From Xylophilus sp. GW821-FHT01B05 (GTDB lineage Bacteria > Pseudomonadota > Gammaproteobacteria > Burkholderiales > Burkholderiaceae_C), in NCBI GenBank assembly GCA_038961845.1, contig CP152408.1:5208001-5272000 (forward strand): a DNA stretch of 64,000 nt, given 5' to 3'. Under the pieces are notes generated by a model. It saw only the letters and a program-made list of their open reading frames with translations, ran no database searches and was not told the origin of the DNA. Positions 52,853-60,946 of this stretch are shown here, one piece after another. A program made the translations under genes and the position numbers. Numbering within the stretch: the stretch's first letter is position 1; every line of letters starts with the position of its first letter.

Positions 52853-54144
52853 CGCACCACCGGGCCGTCGCCCTGGCCGCAGCATTGCTGCTGGCCAGCG
52901 CAGGCGCCAGCGCGCAGACGGCCAAGAAGCCGCAGCCAGTACCCAGCGCCGCCACGCCGCTGGCGCCGGTGACCGAAGGCCGCATCGCCAGCGCCACCGC
53001 CTGGCAGCAGTGCGCGGCCCTCAGCGACAGCGCCGTGCGCCTGGCCTGCTTCGACCAGTGGGCGCATGCCCAGCAAACGCTGGTCAATGCGGTGGAGTCA
53101 CGCTCCAGCGCCGCCGCAGCGGCCTCGGCCAGCATCGGCAACGCAGCACCGCCCGGCGCGGCGGCTTCGGCGATCCGCGCCGACGTGGCGGCCGCCCTGG
53201 CATCGGCCCAGCCCGCGCCGGCGGCAGGGGCCACCACGGCCACGGATTCGGTCGGCATCGTCGGCGTGGGGCTGGAGCAGGGCTGCAAGGACCGGCAGTA
53301 CTCCACCGTCTCGCGCTTCTGGGAGCTGGAATCGGGCAGCAGCTGCCCGACCTTCAGCTTCCGTGGCTTCCGCGCCAACGGCCTGTCGGTGGTCACCGCC
53401 AACAACGTGAACCGGCAGCCGACCTCCGGCAACCCGAACAACAGCGCCAGCACGGCGATCGACTACCAAAAGCAAGAGCTGCGGCTGCAGCTGTCGGTGC
53501 GTACCAAACTGGCCAGCGGCCTGCTGACGCCGGCCGGCTCCACGCTGCGCGACTCGCTCTGGGTGGCCTACAGCCAGCAGTCGTACTGGCAGTTCTTCAA
53601 CACCGAACTTTCGCGCCCATTCCGCAGCACCGACTACGAGCCCGAGCTGATCTACGTCTACCCGACCACCGCCGCCCTGCCCTTTGGCTGGAACTGGCGC
53701 TACAGCGGCGCCGGGCTGGTGCACCAGTCCAACGGCCAGAGCGATCCGCTGTCACGCAGCTGGAACCGGGTCTACCTGATGACCGGCTTCGAGCACGGCA
53801 ACGAGTACAGCGTCAACGCCCGCATCTGGAAGCGCCTGAGCGAATCAGCGCTGAACGACAACAACCCCGGCATCAGCAACTATGTCGGCCGCGGCGAGCT
53901 GCTTGCGACCTGGAACCCGGACCGCAAGAACACCTTCATGGGCACGGTGCGCAACTCGTTCGGCGGCAGCAACCGCGGCTCGGTGCGGCTGGAATGGCTG
54001 CGCTCGCTGGGCGATGGCGTGGGCAACAGCTACAGCGGCCTGCGCCTGCACACGCAGCTGTTCAGCGGCTATGGCGACAGCATCATCGACTACAACAACA
54101 AGCGCACGGTGTTCAGCGTGGGGTTCAGCATTGTGGACTTTTAG
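52792..54144 (+). CDS. pldA: Outer-membrane phospholipase A (PldA-like)
   Basis: 450 residues. The OMPLA catalytic region is present: LVHQSNGQSDPLSRSWNRVY, with catalytic His and Ser in H-x-S and Asn in SWNR. A signal peptide (about 25-50) and a variable Ala-rich segment precede a 12-strand barrel that ends in Phe (FSVGFSIVDF). It hydrolyses phospholipids displaced to the outer leaflet. GAGGGA upstream of the ATG at 52792 supports that start, which lies inside the preceding gene. Its stop is next to repeat copy 4. Confidence 0.88.
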   Translation: MDRLRHRQQARLRAAQAKPLTHHRAVALAAALLLASAGASAQTAKKPQPVPSAATPLAPVTEGRIASATAWQQCAALSDSAVRLACFDQWAHAQQTLVNAVESRSSAAAAASASIGNAAPPGAAASAIRADVAAALASAQPAPAAGATTATDSVGIVGVGLEQGCKDRQYSTVSRFWELESGSSCPTFSFRGFRANGLSVVTANNVNRQPTSGNPNNSASTAIDYQKQELRLQLSVRTKLASGLLTPAGSTLRDSLWVAYSQQSYWQFFNTELSRPFRSTDYEPELIYVYPTTAALPFGWNWRYSGAGLVHQSNGQSDPLSRSWNRVYLMTGFEHGNEYSVNARIWKRLSESALNDNNPGISNYVGRGELLATWNPDRKNTFMGTVRNSFGGSNRGSVRLEWLRSLGDGVGNSYSGLRLHTQLFSGYGDSIIDYNNKRTVFSVGFSIVDF

Positions 54145-54147
54145 CTC

Positions 54148-54266
54148 GCCCCCAGGCTACGCGCTTCGCGTCTTCGCCTTCCCCCTTCCGGGGGCGACAC
54201 CTGTGGACTGGCGGAGCCAGATCCACGGTGTCTTTGGCTACGGGCATGCTCTGCTCTATAGCGCGG
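54148..54266 (+). repeat. 3'-end repeat element, copy 4
   Basis: CCCCCAGGCTACGCGCTTCGCG, CCCCCTTCCGGGGG, GGCGGAGCCAGATCCACGG, GGGCATGCTCTGCTCTATAGCGCGG. More decayed than copies 1-3. It begins 3 bp after the pldA stop and its end forms the last codons of the convergent dehydrogenase. Confidence 0.65.
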
Positions 54267-55200
54267 CGCTTACCAGCGGCTGGCCTGCAAAGAATGCGGC
54301 CAGGTTGTCTTCTACGCGCTGGGCCATGGCGGCGCGGGTTTCGTGGGTGTTGCTGGCCAGATGCGGGAGCAGCACCACGTTGTCCAGGGCCAGCAGTGCC
54401 TCGGGCACCTGCGGTTCGCGCTCGAACACATCCAGCCCGGCGCCGGCGATGCGCCGGTGCACCAGTGCATCGACCAGCGCGGCCTCGTCCACCACGGTGC
54501 CGCGCGAGATGTTGATCAGGTAGCCCTTGGGGCCGAGCGCCTGCAGGACTTCGGCCGACACCAGGCCACGCGTCTCGGCGCCGCCGGCGCTGGCGATGAC
54601 GAGGAAGTCCGCCCACTCGGCCAGGCCCTTCAAGGTGGGCTCGTAGGCATAGTCCACGTCCTGCAGCGGCTTGCGGTTGTGGTAGCGCACCTGCATGTCA
54701 AAGCCGCTGCTGCGGCGCGCGATGACGCGGCCGATGCGGCCCATGCCGAGGATGCCCAGGCGCTTGTGCGAGACCTGGGTGGACAGCGGGAACTGGCCCT
54801 TCAGCCAGTCGCCACGGCGCACGAAGCGATCCGCCGCGCTGGTGTTGCGCGCCACGTCCATCAGCAGCGCAAAGGCGGTGTCGGCGACGCAGTCGTTGAG
54901 CACGTCGGGCGTGTAGCCCACGGCAATGCCGCGGGCGCGCGCGGCGGCCAGGTCCAGCGTGTCCAGGCCCACGCCGAAGCTGGAGATGACCTTGAGGTCT
55001 GGCAGTGCCGCGATCAGCGCGGCATCGGCACCAAAGCGCGCCGATGTCGCCAGGCCCTGCACGCCCGCGCCGTGCGCCGCCAGAAAAGCGCTGCGCTCGG
55101 CGCCGGCCGGCGGCAGGTGCTGCACCTCGTACTGCGCAGTCAGGCGGGATTCAAGGGCGGGCAGCAAGGCGCCCTGCTGCAGAAGAACACGGTGTCGCAT
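54256..55200 (-). CDS. 2-hydroxyacid dehydrogenase
   Basis: 314 residues of the D-isomer-specific family. Nucleotide-binding GMGRIGRVIARR, catalytic Arg in NISRGTVVDE, Glu in LDVFEREP and His in LLPHLASNT. Likely interconverts 2-oxo and 2-hydroxy acids with NAD(P)H; similar to glyoxylate/hydroxypyruvate reductases. It is the last gene of the LacI-linked operon. The ATG at 55198-55200 was chosen for the clean MRHRVLLQQG start. The end lies inside repeat copy 4. Confidence 0.87.
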   Translation of the reverse strand: MRHRVLLQQGALLPALESRLTAQYEVQHLPPAGAERSAFLAAHGAGVQGLATSARFGADAALIAALPDLKVISSFGVGLDTLDLAAARARGIAVGYTPDVLNDCVADTAFALLMDVARNTSAADRFVRRGDWLKGQFPLSTQVSHKRLGILGMGRIGRVIARRSSGFDMQVRYHNRKPLQDVDYAYEPTLKGLAEWADFLVIASAGGAETRGLVSAEVLQALGPKGYLINISRGTVVDEAALVDALVHRRIAGAGLDVFEREPQVPEALLALDNVVLLPHLASNTHETRAAMAQRVEDNLAAFFAGQPLVSAAL

Positions 55201-55243
55201 CGTTGAAAAGTGAAGAGTGGAAGTGGAAAACGGCAGGGCGCGA

Positions 55244-56245
55244 TCACTCGGGCTGTATGCCCGCGTCCTTGGCAACCTTGGCCCATTTGATCATCTCGCT
55301 GCCGATGAAGTCGGCGAACTGCGGCGCCGTGCCGCCGCCCGGCTCTATGCCCGCGTCCTGCAGGCTCTTGCGCACGTCGGGCAGCTGCAGGATGCGGTTG
55401 ACCTCGGCATTGAGCTTGGCCACGGTAGCCGGCGGCGTGCCGGCCGGTGCCAGCAGGCCGCCCCAGGTGCTGGTCTCAAAGCCGGGCATGCCGGCCTCTT
55501 GCATGGTCGGCACCTCGGGCAGGATGGAAGAGCGCCGCGCCGTGGTCACGGCCAGCGCGCGCAGGCGGCCGGCCTTGATCTGCGCATGGGTGGCGGCCAC
55601 GGTGTCGAACATCAGCGCGGTGCGCCCGCTGATCAAATCGGGATGCGCGAGCGTGCTGCCCTTGTAGGGGATGTGCGTCATCTCCAAGCCCGCCATGGTC
55701 TTGAACAGCTCGCCCGAGAAATGCGGCGCGCCGCCGCTGCCGCTGGACGCAAACGTGAGCTGGCCCGGATTCGCCTTGCCGTAGGCGATCAGCTCTGCCA
55801 CGGTCTTGAAGGGCTGCGTGGGCGAGACCACCAGCACCAGCGGCACGACATGGGTCAGCACCACGGGCGCAAAGCTCTTGACGGTGTCGAAGGGCAGCTT
55901 CTTCACCATGCTCGGGTTGATCGCATGGCTGCTGGCCACCAGCACCAGGGTGTGGCCGTCGGGCGCGCTCTTGGCAACGAAGTCAGTGCCGATGATGCCG
56001 GTGGCGCCGGTGCGGTTGTCGATCAGCACCGGCTGGCCCCAGGCCTCTGTCAGCTTGTTGCCGATCAGGCGCGCGGCAAGGTCGATGGCGCCGCCCGGCG
56101 AGGCCGGCACGACGATGGTGAGCGGCTTGCTCGGGAAGGCTGGCGCCTGCGCATGCAGCGGGCCGGCCAGCGGCAGGCTGGCCGCCAGGACAAGGGCCGC
56201 ATGCAGGGCGCGGCGGCGTGTGATGGGCCGTTGGGGATTGCACAT
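55244..56245 (-). CDS. Bug family (TctC-like) periplasmic receptor
   Basis: 333 residues. A leader (RRALHAALVLAASLPLAGPLHA) precedes AFPSKPLTIVVPASPGGAID and the Bug motifs IDNRTGATGIIG and FASSGSGGAPHFSGELF. It probably presents an organic acid. It is 43 bp upstream of the dehydrogenase and follows the RraA-like gene, but a MITE-like element and a short repeat now separate them. Confidence 0.9.
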   Translation of the reverse strand: MCNPQRPITRRRALHAALVLAASLPLAGPLHAQAPAFPSKPLTIVVPASPGGAIDLAARLIGNKLTEAWGQPVLIDNRTGATGIIGTDFVAKSAPDGHTLVLVASSHAINPSMVKKLPFDTVKSFAPVVLTHVVPLVLVVSPTQPFKTVAELIAYGKANPGQLTFASSGSGGAPHFSGELFKTMAGLEMTHIPYKGSTLAHPDLISGRTALMFDTVAATHAQIKAGRLRALAVTTARRSSILPEVPTMQEAGMPGFETSTWGGLLAPAGTPPATVAKLNAEVNRILQLPDVRKSLQDAGIEPGGGTAPQFADFIGSEMIKWAKVAKDAGIQPE

Positions 56246-56254
56246 GGCAGGTCT

Positions 56255-56374
56255 CCGTTTTTGTAACTACTCAGCTCCTCTCACCGCTCGGGCTGAGCCT
56301 GTCGAAGCCCTGCCCGTGTGGGGCAAGCCCTTCGACAGGCTCAGGGCGAACGGGGGTGAGTAGTTACCGTTTTT
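56255..56374. mobile_element. MITE-like palindromic element with flanking direct repeat
   Basis: A 103-bp element (56264-56366) has perfect terminal TAACTACTCA/TGAGTAGTTA and paired internal CTGAGCCTGTCGAAG/CTTCGACAGGCTCAG. CCGTTTTT flanks both sides (56255-56262 and 56367-56374), like a target-site duplication of 8 bp. The internal TTCGACAGGCTCAGGGCGAA is a block widely repeated in many genomes. No transposase is encoded. Confidence 0.65.
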
Positions 56375-56436
56375 TAGTCAAAAGTGGCCTTAGCCCAATA
56401 CCCACCTGGGCATATAGCTATTATTTTTATAGCTTC
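56371..56436. repeat. Dispersed short palindromic repeat, intergenic copy
   Basis: Begins at the T-run after the MITE-like element; AGTGGCCTTAGCCC, ACCTGGGCATATAGC and TTTTATAGCTTC follow. Loses one arm of the AGCCCAGG core (AGCCCAATA). Lies in the spacer of a minus-strand operon. Confidence 0.65.
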
Positions 56437-56458
56437 ACGCCCGGCGTACCCCCGCCTC

Positions 56459-57181
56459 TCAGCGCTGGGCGCGCCAGGCCGCGTAGGCGGCGCGGGTCTC
56501 GGCGTTGGGCGGATAGGTGCCGGCCAGCTTGGCGCCGGCTTCGACCTTCTCCAGGATGAAGACCTCCATCAGTTCCTGCTCGACGGCGTCGGCGGCTACT
56601 TCTGCGGCCAGGTGCTGGGGGATGACCACCACGCCCTCGTCGTCGCCCACCAGCACGTCACCCGGGTATACCGCCACGCCACCGCAGGCGATGGGCACGT
56701 TGAGGTCGATGGCATGGTGCTGCAGCAGATTCAGCGGCGCGCTGCCGCCGGCGCAGTACACGGGGAAATCCATCTCGGCGATGCGGCCGCTGTCGCGCAC
56801 CGGGCCGTCAGACACCAGGCCGGCGGCACCGCGCACCTTGAGCCGCGTGGTGAGGATCTGCCCGCCGGATGCCACGCGCGTTTCACCGCGGCAATCCAGC
56901 ACCAGCACGTGGCCGGGCGGCACGCTCTCGATGCCCTTGCGCTGCGGGTGATTCGGGTCATCGAAAGCGCTGAGCTGGTCCAGGTCCTCGCGCGCCGGGA
57001 TGTTGCGCATGGTGAAGGCCGGCCCAACCAGGTTGCCGCCCGAGGGCGTGGTGAGGCGCGCAATGCCCTGCAGAAACACATTGCGAAAGCCGCGCTTGAA
57101 CAACTGGGTGCAGAGCGTGGCGGTGCTGACCTTGCGCAGTTGCTCAAGGGTGGTGGGAGAGAGTTCGGCGGTAGCGGTCAT
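56459..57181 (-). CDS. RraA-like HMG/CHA aldolase family protein
   Basis: 240 residues. Motifs SDGPVRDSGRIAEM (catalytic Arg/Asp) and CGGVAVYPGDVLVGDDEGVV are those of 4-hydroxy-4-methyl-2-oxoglutarate/4-carboxy-4-hydroxy-2-oxoadipate aldolases and RraA. In this setting (two acid receptors, a hydroxyacid dehydrogenase) the aldolase role is more likely than RNase E control. Member of the LacI-linked operon; next upstream gene is the second Bug receptor. Confidence 0.85.
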   Translation of the reverse strand: MTATAELSPTTLEQLRKVSTATLCTQLFKRGFRNVFLQGIARLTTPSGGNLVGPAFTMRNIPAREDLDQLSAFDDPNHPQRKGIESVPPGHVLVLDCRGETRVASGGQILTTRLKVRGAAGLVSDGPVRDSGRIAEMDFPVYCAGGSAPLNLLQHHAIDLNVPIACGGVAVYPGDVLVGDDEGVVVIPQHLAAEVAADAVEQELMEVFILEKVEAGAKLAGTYPPNAETRAAYAAWRAQR

Positions 57182-57214
57182 GGGAGTTGGTGGAGGGAAG
57201 AAAAACGGGAATGG

Positions 57215-58237
57215 TCAGCCTGGTTCCGCGCCGGATTTGCGGACGAGTTCACCCCAGCGCGGGATTTCCTTTTGCATCAAGGCCGCCAACTGCTCGGGCG
57301 TGCCAGCCACAACATCCATGCCCAGCTGGTTGGTGAGCTTGTCGTGCACCTCGGGCTGCTGCAGGATCTTGGTGATCTCGGTTGCCAGGCGCTGCGCAAT
57401 CGGCTTGGGCAGGTGCTTGGGCGCGTAGACCGCCTGCCAGGACGCCATCTCGAAGCCCGGCACGCCGGCCTCGATCATGGTCGGCAGCTGCGGCGCCAGC
57501 GCCATGCGCTTGGCGCTGGTAACGGCCAGCAGCTTCAGCTTGCCGGCCTGCACCAGCGGCAGCGCCGCGGTCATCTGGTCGAACATGAAGGTGACCTGGC
57601 CGGAGGACACATCGAGCATCGCCGGCGGCGTGCCCTTGTAGGCGATGTGGGTGAGCTTGATGCCCAGCATGTCGCCCAGCATCTCGCCGGCCAGATGGGT
57701 GGAGGTGCCGGGGCCGGAAGACGCAAAGGTGCGCTTGGCCGGGTCCTTCTTCAGCAGCGCGATCAGCTCGGCCACCGAGTTCACGCCCAGGCCCGGCGCC
57801 ACCATCAGCACGTTGGGCAAGAAGGCCACCAGCGAGATCGGCTCGAAGTCCTTCACCGGGTCATAAGACAGGTTCTTGTACAGGCTGGCGTTGATCGCGT
57901 GGGTGCTGATGGTGCCGCCAAACAGCGTGTAGCCGTCGGGCTTGGCCTTGGCCACATAGGTTGCGCCCACGGCACCGGCCGCGCCGGGCTTGTTGTCGAC
58001 GATGACCGGCTGGCCCAGCACCTCGCCCAGCTTCTGCGCAATGACCCGGCCGATCACGTCGGTGGAGCCGCCCGGCGTGAAGGGCACGACATAGGTGATG
58101 GCGCGCGAAGGCCAGGGCGCCTCGCCCGACTGGGCAAATACCGCTGGCGGCAGCGCCACAGCGGCCGTGGCCAGGCCAATGCGCGAAAGGGCCGTGCGCC
58201 GGGCGCGCAGGGCGGGGGAAGAGGGTGTCCGGGACAT
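57215..58237 (-). CDS. Bug family (TctC-like) periplasmic receptor
   Basis: 340 residues. Basic N-terminus and a leader (SRIGLATAAVALPPAVFAQ) precede WPSRAITYVVPFTPGGSTD, VDNKPGAAGAVGATYVA and FASSGPGTSTHLAGEM. The ATG at 58235-58237 has AGGAG six bases upstream. It is the first gene of an operon (receptor, RraA-like, receptor, dehydrogenase) and follows a LacI gene; its upstream region holds LacI-type sites. Confidence 0.9.
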   Translation of the reverse strand: MSRTPSSPALRARRTALSRIGLATAAVALPPAVFAQSGEAPWPSRAITYVVPFTPGGSTDVIGRVIAQKLGEVLGQPVIVDNKPGAAGAVGATYVAKAKPDGYTLFGGTISTHAINASLYKNLSYDPVKDFEPISLVAFLPNVLMVAPGLGVNSVAELIALLKKDPAKRTFASSGPGTSTHLAGEMLGDMLGIKLTHIAYKGTPPAMLDVSSGQVTFMFDQMTAALPLVQAGKLKLLAVTSAKRMALAPQLPTMIEAGVPGFEMASWQAVYAPKHLPKPIAQRLATEITKILQQPEVHDKLTNQLGMDVVAGTPEQLAALMQKEIPRWGELVRKSGAEPG

Positions 58238-58366
58238 GGCATGTCTCCTGTCTTGTGTGGGGGAATCCATCGCAATGCGACAACGCTCTCAGGGGCGTCT
58301 CGGGCAGGCGTTGCACTACGGTTTCATTCAGGCTGCCGCCCTGTCCTGGCGGCAGCAGAAATCAAA

Positions 58367-58430
58367 ATGTTAGCGCTGTCATGCCGATCTTAAAGGATTC
58401 CCGCGGCGGCCTGCATTCGGGAAAGCGCTA
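58367..58430. promoter_or_regulatory. Two LacI-type operators upstream of the receptor operon
   Basis: ATGTTAGCGCTGTCAT (58367-58382) is symmetric about AGCGCT (ATGnnAGCGCTnnCAT). A second AGCGCT core, in GAAAGCGCTA (58421-58430), is centred 52 bp away, about five helical turns. The spacing suits DNA looping by a LacI dimer pair. The upstream gene encodes a LacI regulator. Binding is inferred. Confidence 0.6.
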
Positions 58431-58450
58431 GCTGGAGAGCGCCGCCGGCA

Positions 58451-59482
58451 TCAAGCGCTGGCGCGCTCGACGATGGAAAAGCCCAGGTCCAGCACCTTGT
58501 GCTCGACCTCGCGGCCCGCCGCGCGGTCCACGATGAAGCGCGCCGCCTGCCGACCGATGGCCGTGCCGTCGATGCGCACCGTGGTGATGGCCGGGTGCGC
58601 GTCGCGCGCAAAGGCCAGGTCGCCAAAGCCCATCACGCCCAGGTCGCCCGGCACCTGCAGGCCACGCGCCTGCGCCTCGATGATGACGCCGTGCGCCAGG
58701 CCGTCCGAGCTGCAGACCACCACGTCGCACGGCCGCCCCTCTGCCAGCAGTGCGGCCAGGGCCTCGCGGCCATGGCCCAGCGTGGTGGGCGCGGCCACCA
58801 GGCGCTCTTGCACGGCGCCGCCGCCCAGGCTGGCCATGCCCTGGCGAAAGCCTGCCGTGCGTTGCGCTGCGCGCTGGTCGTCGCCCGCCACCACCGCCGG
58901 ATGCCGATAGCCGCGTGCGTACAGGAAACGCGCCGTCTCCAGGCCCACCTTCTGGTGCGAGAAACCCACCAGCATGTCCACCGGCGTGGGCGTGATGTCC
59001 CAGGTCTCCACCACCGGAATGCCCGAGGCCAGCAGGCGGCGCCGCCCCTCGGCCGAGCGCATGATGCCGGTCAGCACGATGCCGTCCGGGCGCCGGCCGA
59101 CGATGGCGTCGATCAGCGCGTCTTCACGGGCGTTGTTGTAGCCGCTCTGCCCCAGCATCAGCTGGTAGCCCTCTTCGGCCAGGGCCTCGGTCAGCGACTG
59201 TATGGTTTCCAGGAACACCGGGCCGGCAATGGTCGGCACCAGCGCGGCCACCAGCCGGCTGCGGTTGGAGGCCAGGCCGCCAGCCAGCAGGTTGGGCACG
59301 TAGCCGGTCAGCTCGACCGCGCGGCGCACCTTCTCGCGCGCCTCTGCCGACACCATGGCCGGCGTGTTCAGCGCACGCGATACGGTGATGGCCGAGACGC
59401 CCGCCAGCCGGGAAACATCATTGAGCGTGATGCCGCCGCTGCTGCGGCGCGAGGGACGGGTAGACGCTTTCTGCTGGGGCAC
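58451..59482 (-). CDS. LacI family transcriptional regulator
   Basis: 343 residues. The N-terminal HTH (ITLNDVSRLAGVSAITVSRAL, about 18-38) and hinge helix (VPNLLAGGLASNRSRLV) are followed by a type 1 periplasmic-binding-like effector domain. It probably represses the receptor-aldolase-dehydrogenase operon downstream in the absence of the inducer. Operator-like sites start 21 bp after its stop. Ligand unknown, probably an organic or sugar acid. Confidence 0.92.
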   Translation of the reverse strand: MPQQKASTRPSRRSSGGITLNDVSRLAGVSAITVSRALNTPAMVSAEAREKVRRAVELTGYVPNLLAGGLASNRSRLVAALVPTIAGPVFLETIQSLTEALAEEGYQLMLGQSGYNNAREDALIDAIVGRRPDGIVLTGIMRSAEGRRRLLASGIPVVETWDITPTPVDMLVGFSHQKVGLETARFLYARGYRHPAVVAGDDQRAAQRTAGFRQGMASLGGGAVQERLVAAPTTLGHGREALAALLAEGRPCDVVVCSSDGLAHGVIIEAQARGLQVPGDLGVMGFGDLAFARDAHPAITTVRIDGTAIGRQAARFIVDRAAGREVEHKVLDLGFSIVERASA

Positions 59483-59717
59483 GGTCAGGTATCGGGCAAT
59501 AGGGTTCAGGGCCGCGCCGACAGTGGCGCCCGGCCATTATCACGGCCCGTCACCATTGCACACATGGGCCGCCCATGCGCTTTCCTACAATGGCGCCCGG
59601 CTGCGCAGGTCCGGCCGTCAGTCCTCTTGAACGGACAAGAAAGACGGGTTTTGCCGCCCTTTCCCCCGCCTTCCCATGCGGGGGCACCTTCGACAATCCG
59701 CACAAGGAGATTCGAGA

Positions 59718-60107
59718 ATGGACCTGCAATACCAGCTCAAGGCCGGCAGCTACTACCTGTACGACATGCGCGAAGCCCCCAGCTGTGCCACCGGGGAGCG
59801 CCGCTTCCGGCTCAAGACCGACACGGTCGCCATCGCCTTCGACGCCAGCACCGGCGTGCTGCACCAGCATGGCAGCCCCCTGCGCATCCAGTCCTGGGCC
59901 ATCGGCGCCCGGCGCCGGCTGCGGGCCGCAGGCGCACAAGACGCGGCCAACGACATCGTCGTGGTGTCGGGCCCGCTGCCGGTGGAAGAGATCAACAACT
60001 GCCTGCACATCGCCGGCTACTGCCGCCGCATGTTCAAGCGGCTGGCCAGCGTGCCGCACGGCAAGATGCCGCGCGCCGCCAAGACCGCCTCGCGCACCGC
60101 GCATTGA
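59718..60107 (+). CDS. Hypothetical protein, 129 residues
   Basis: I do not recognise this protein. The N-terminal half (YQLKAGSYYLYDMREAPSC) and beta-rich middle (FRLKTDTVAIAFDASTG) are followed by a basic C-terminus (GYCRRMFKRLASVPHGKMP). No signal peptide or membrane segment. GGAG precedes the ATG by 12 bp. It is divergent from the LacI gene and 49 bp from the next plus-strand gene. Confidence 0.65.
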   Translation: MDLQYQLKAGSYYLYDMREAPSCATGERRFRLKTDTVAIAFDASTGVLHQHGSPLRIQSWAIGARRRLRAAGAQDAANDIVVVSGPLPVEEINNCLHIAGYCRRMFKRLASVPHGKMPRAAKTASRTAH

Positions 60108-60156
60108 GCCCGCCGGTGCGCTCTGGCCCCACTCGCCCCGGCCAGAAAAAACAGAC

Positions 60157-60930
60157 ATGAACCCATCGCCGCTCGACGCCGTCGCCCAGGCCCTGGTCCG
60201 CGCGCGCCGCGACGGCTCGGCGCCCCAGGCCGCGCCATTGCTCCATGCCCTGAACGACACCAACGCCGCCTATGCGGTGCAGCAGCGCGTGGCGCACGAG
60301 CTGGGCTGGTTTGGCACCGCGCCGCCGCAGTATTGGAAATCGGGTGGCCCGTCGCGCAACGCAGTGCTCAGCCACGCGCCACTGCCGCCAGCAGGGGTGT
60401 GTGAGAGCCCGGCCCACGGCAGCCGCTGGCCGCTCTTGCGGCCGCGCGGCATCGAGGCCGAGATCGCGCTGCGGCTGGCGTGCGATGTCAACGAGGAACT
60501 GGCCGCGCGGCTGGACGCCGACAGCGCCAGCGCGCTGGTCGACGCCATGGCCGTGTCGATAGAGATCGTGGATTCGCGCTGGCAGGAAGCGCTAGACGCG
60601 CCCGCGCTGTGCCAGATGGCCGATCAGCTGTCCCATGGCGCACTGGTGCTGGGCGCCTGGACCGCCTTTGCGCCGCGCGACTGGGGCGCGCAGGCCTGCT
60701 GCGTGCAGATAGGCACGCAGCCGCCGGTCGAGCGGCATGGCACGCACTCGCTGGGCGACCCAGCCTTTTTGCTGCCGGCGTGGCTGCGCCATGCCACGCA
60801 AGACGGCCGCAGCCTGGCCGCGGGTACGGTGGTCACCACCGGCAGTTGGGTCGGCCTGCTCCCAGTGGCCGCAGGCGAGCTGGTCACGGTCGAATTTGCC
60901 GGCATCGGGCACGCATCGGTTCAGCTGTGA
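60157..60930 (+). CDS. 2-keto-4-pentenoate hydratase-like protein (MhpD family)
   Basis: 257 residues of the FAH superfamily hydratase/decarboxylase group. Metal-site motif EAEIALRLACDV and later IEIVDSRW; the conserved C-terminal GTVVTTGSWVGLLPVAAGE region is present. Predicted to hydrate 2-keto-4-pentenoate-like dienols in aromatic meta-cleavage. No other meta-cleavage genes are in the window, so the pathway role is uncertain. It precedes a SulP gene by 16 bp. Confidence 0.8.
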   Translation: MNPSPLDAVAQALVRARRDGSAPQAAPLLHALNDTNAAYAVQQRVAHELGWFGTAPPQYWKSGGPSRNAVLSHAPLPPAGVCESPAHGSRWPLLRPRGIEAEIALRLACDVNEELAARLDADSASALVDAMAVSIEIVDSRWQEALDAPALCQMADQLSHGALVLGAWTAFAPRDWGAQACCVQIGTQPPVERHGTHSLGDPAFLLPAWLRHATQDGRSLAAGTVVTTGSWVGLLPVAAGELVTVEFAGIGHASVQL

Positions 60931-60946
60931 ATCGCAGGCCTGGTAC

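Noticed and set aside
59556..59591. TTGCAC and TACAAT as a promoter for the 129-residue hypothetical gene
   Set aside because: Spacing is 24 bp, too long for a sigma-70 promoter; kept out of the feature list.
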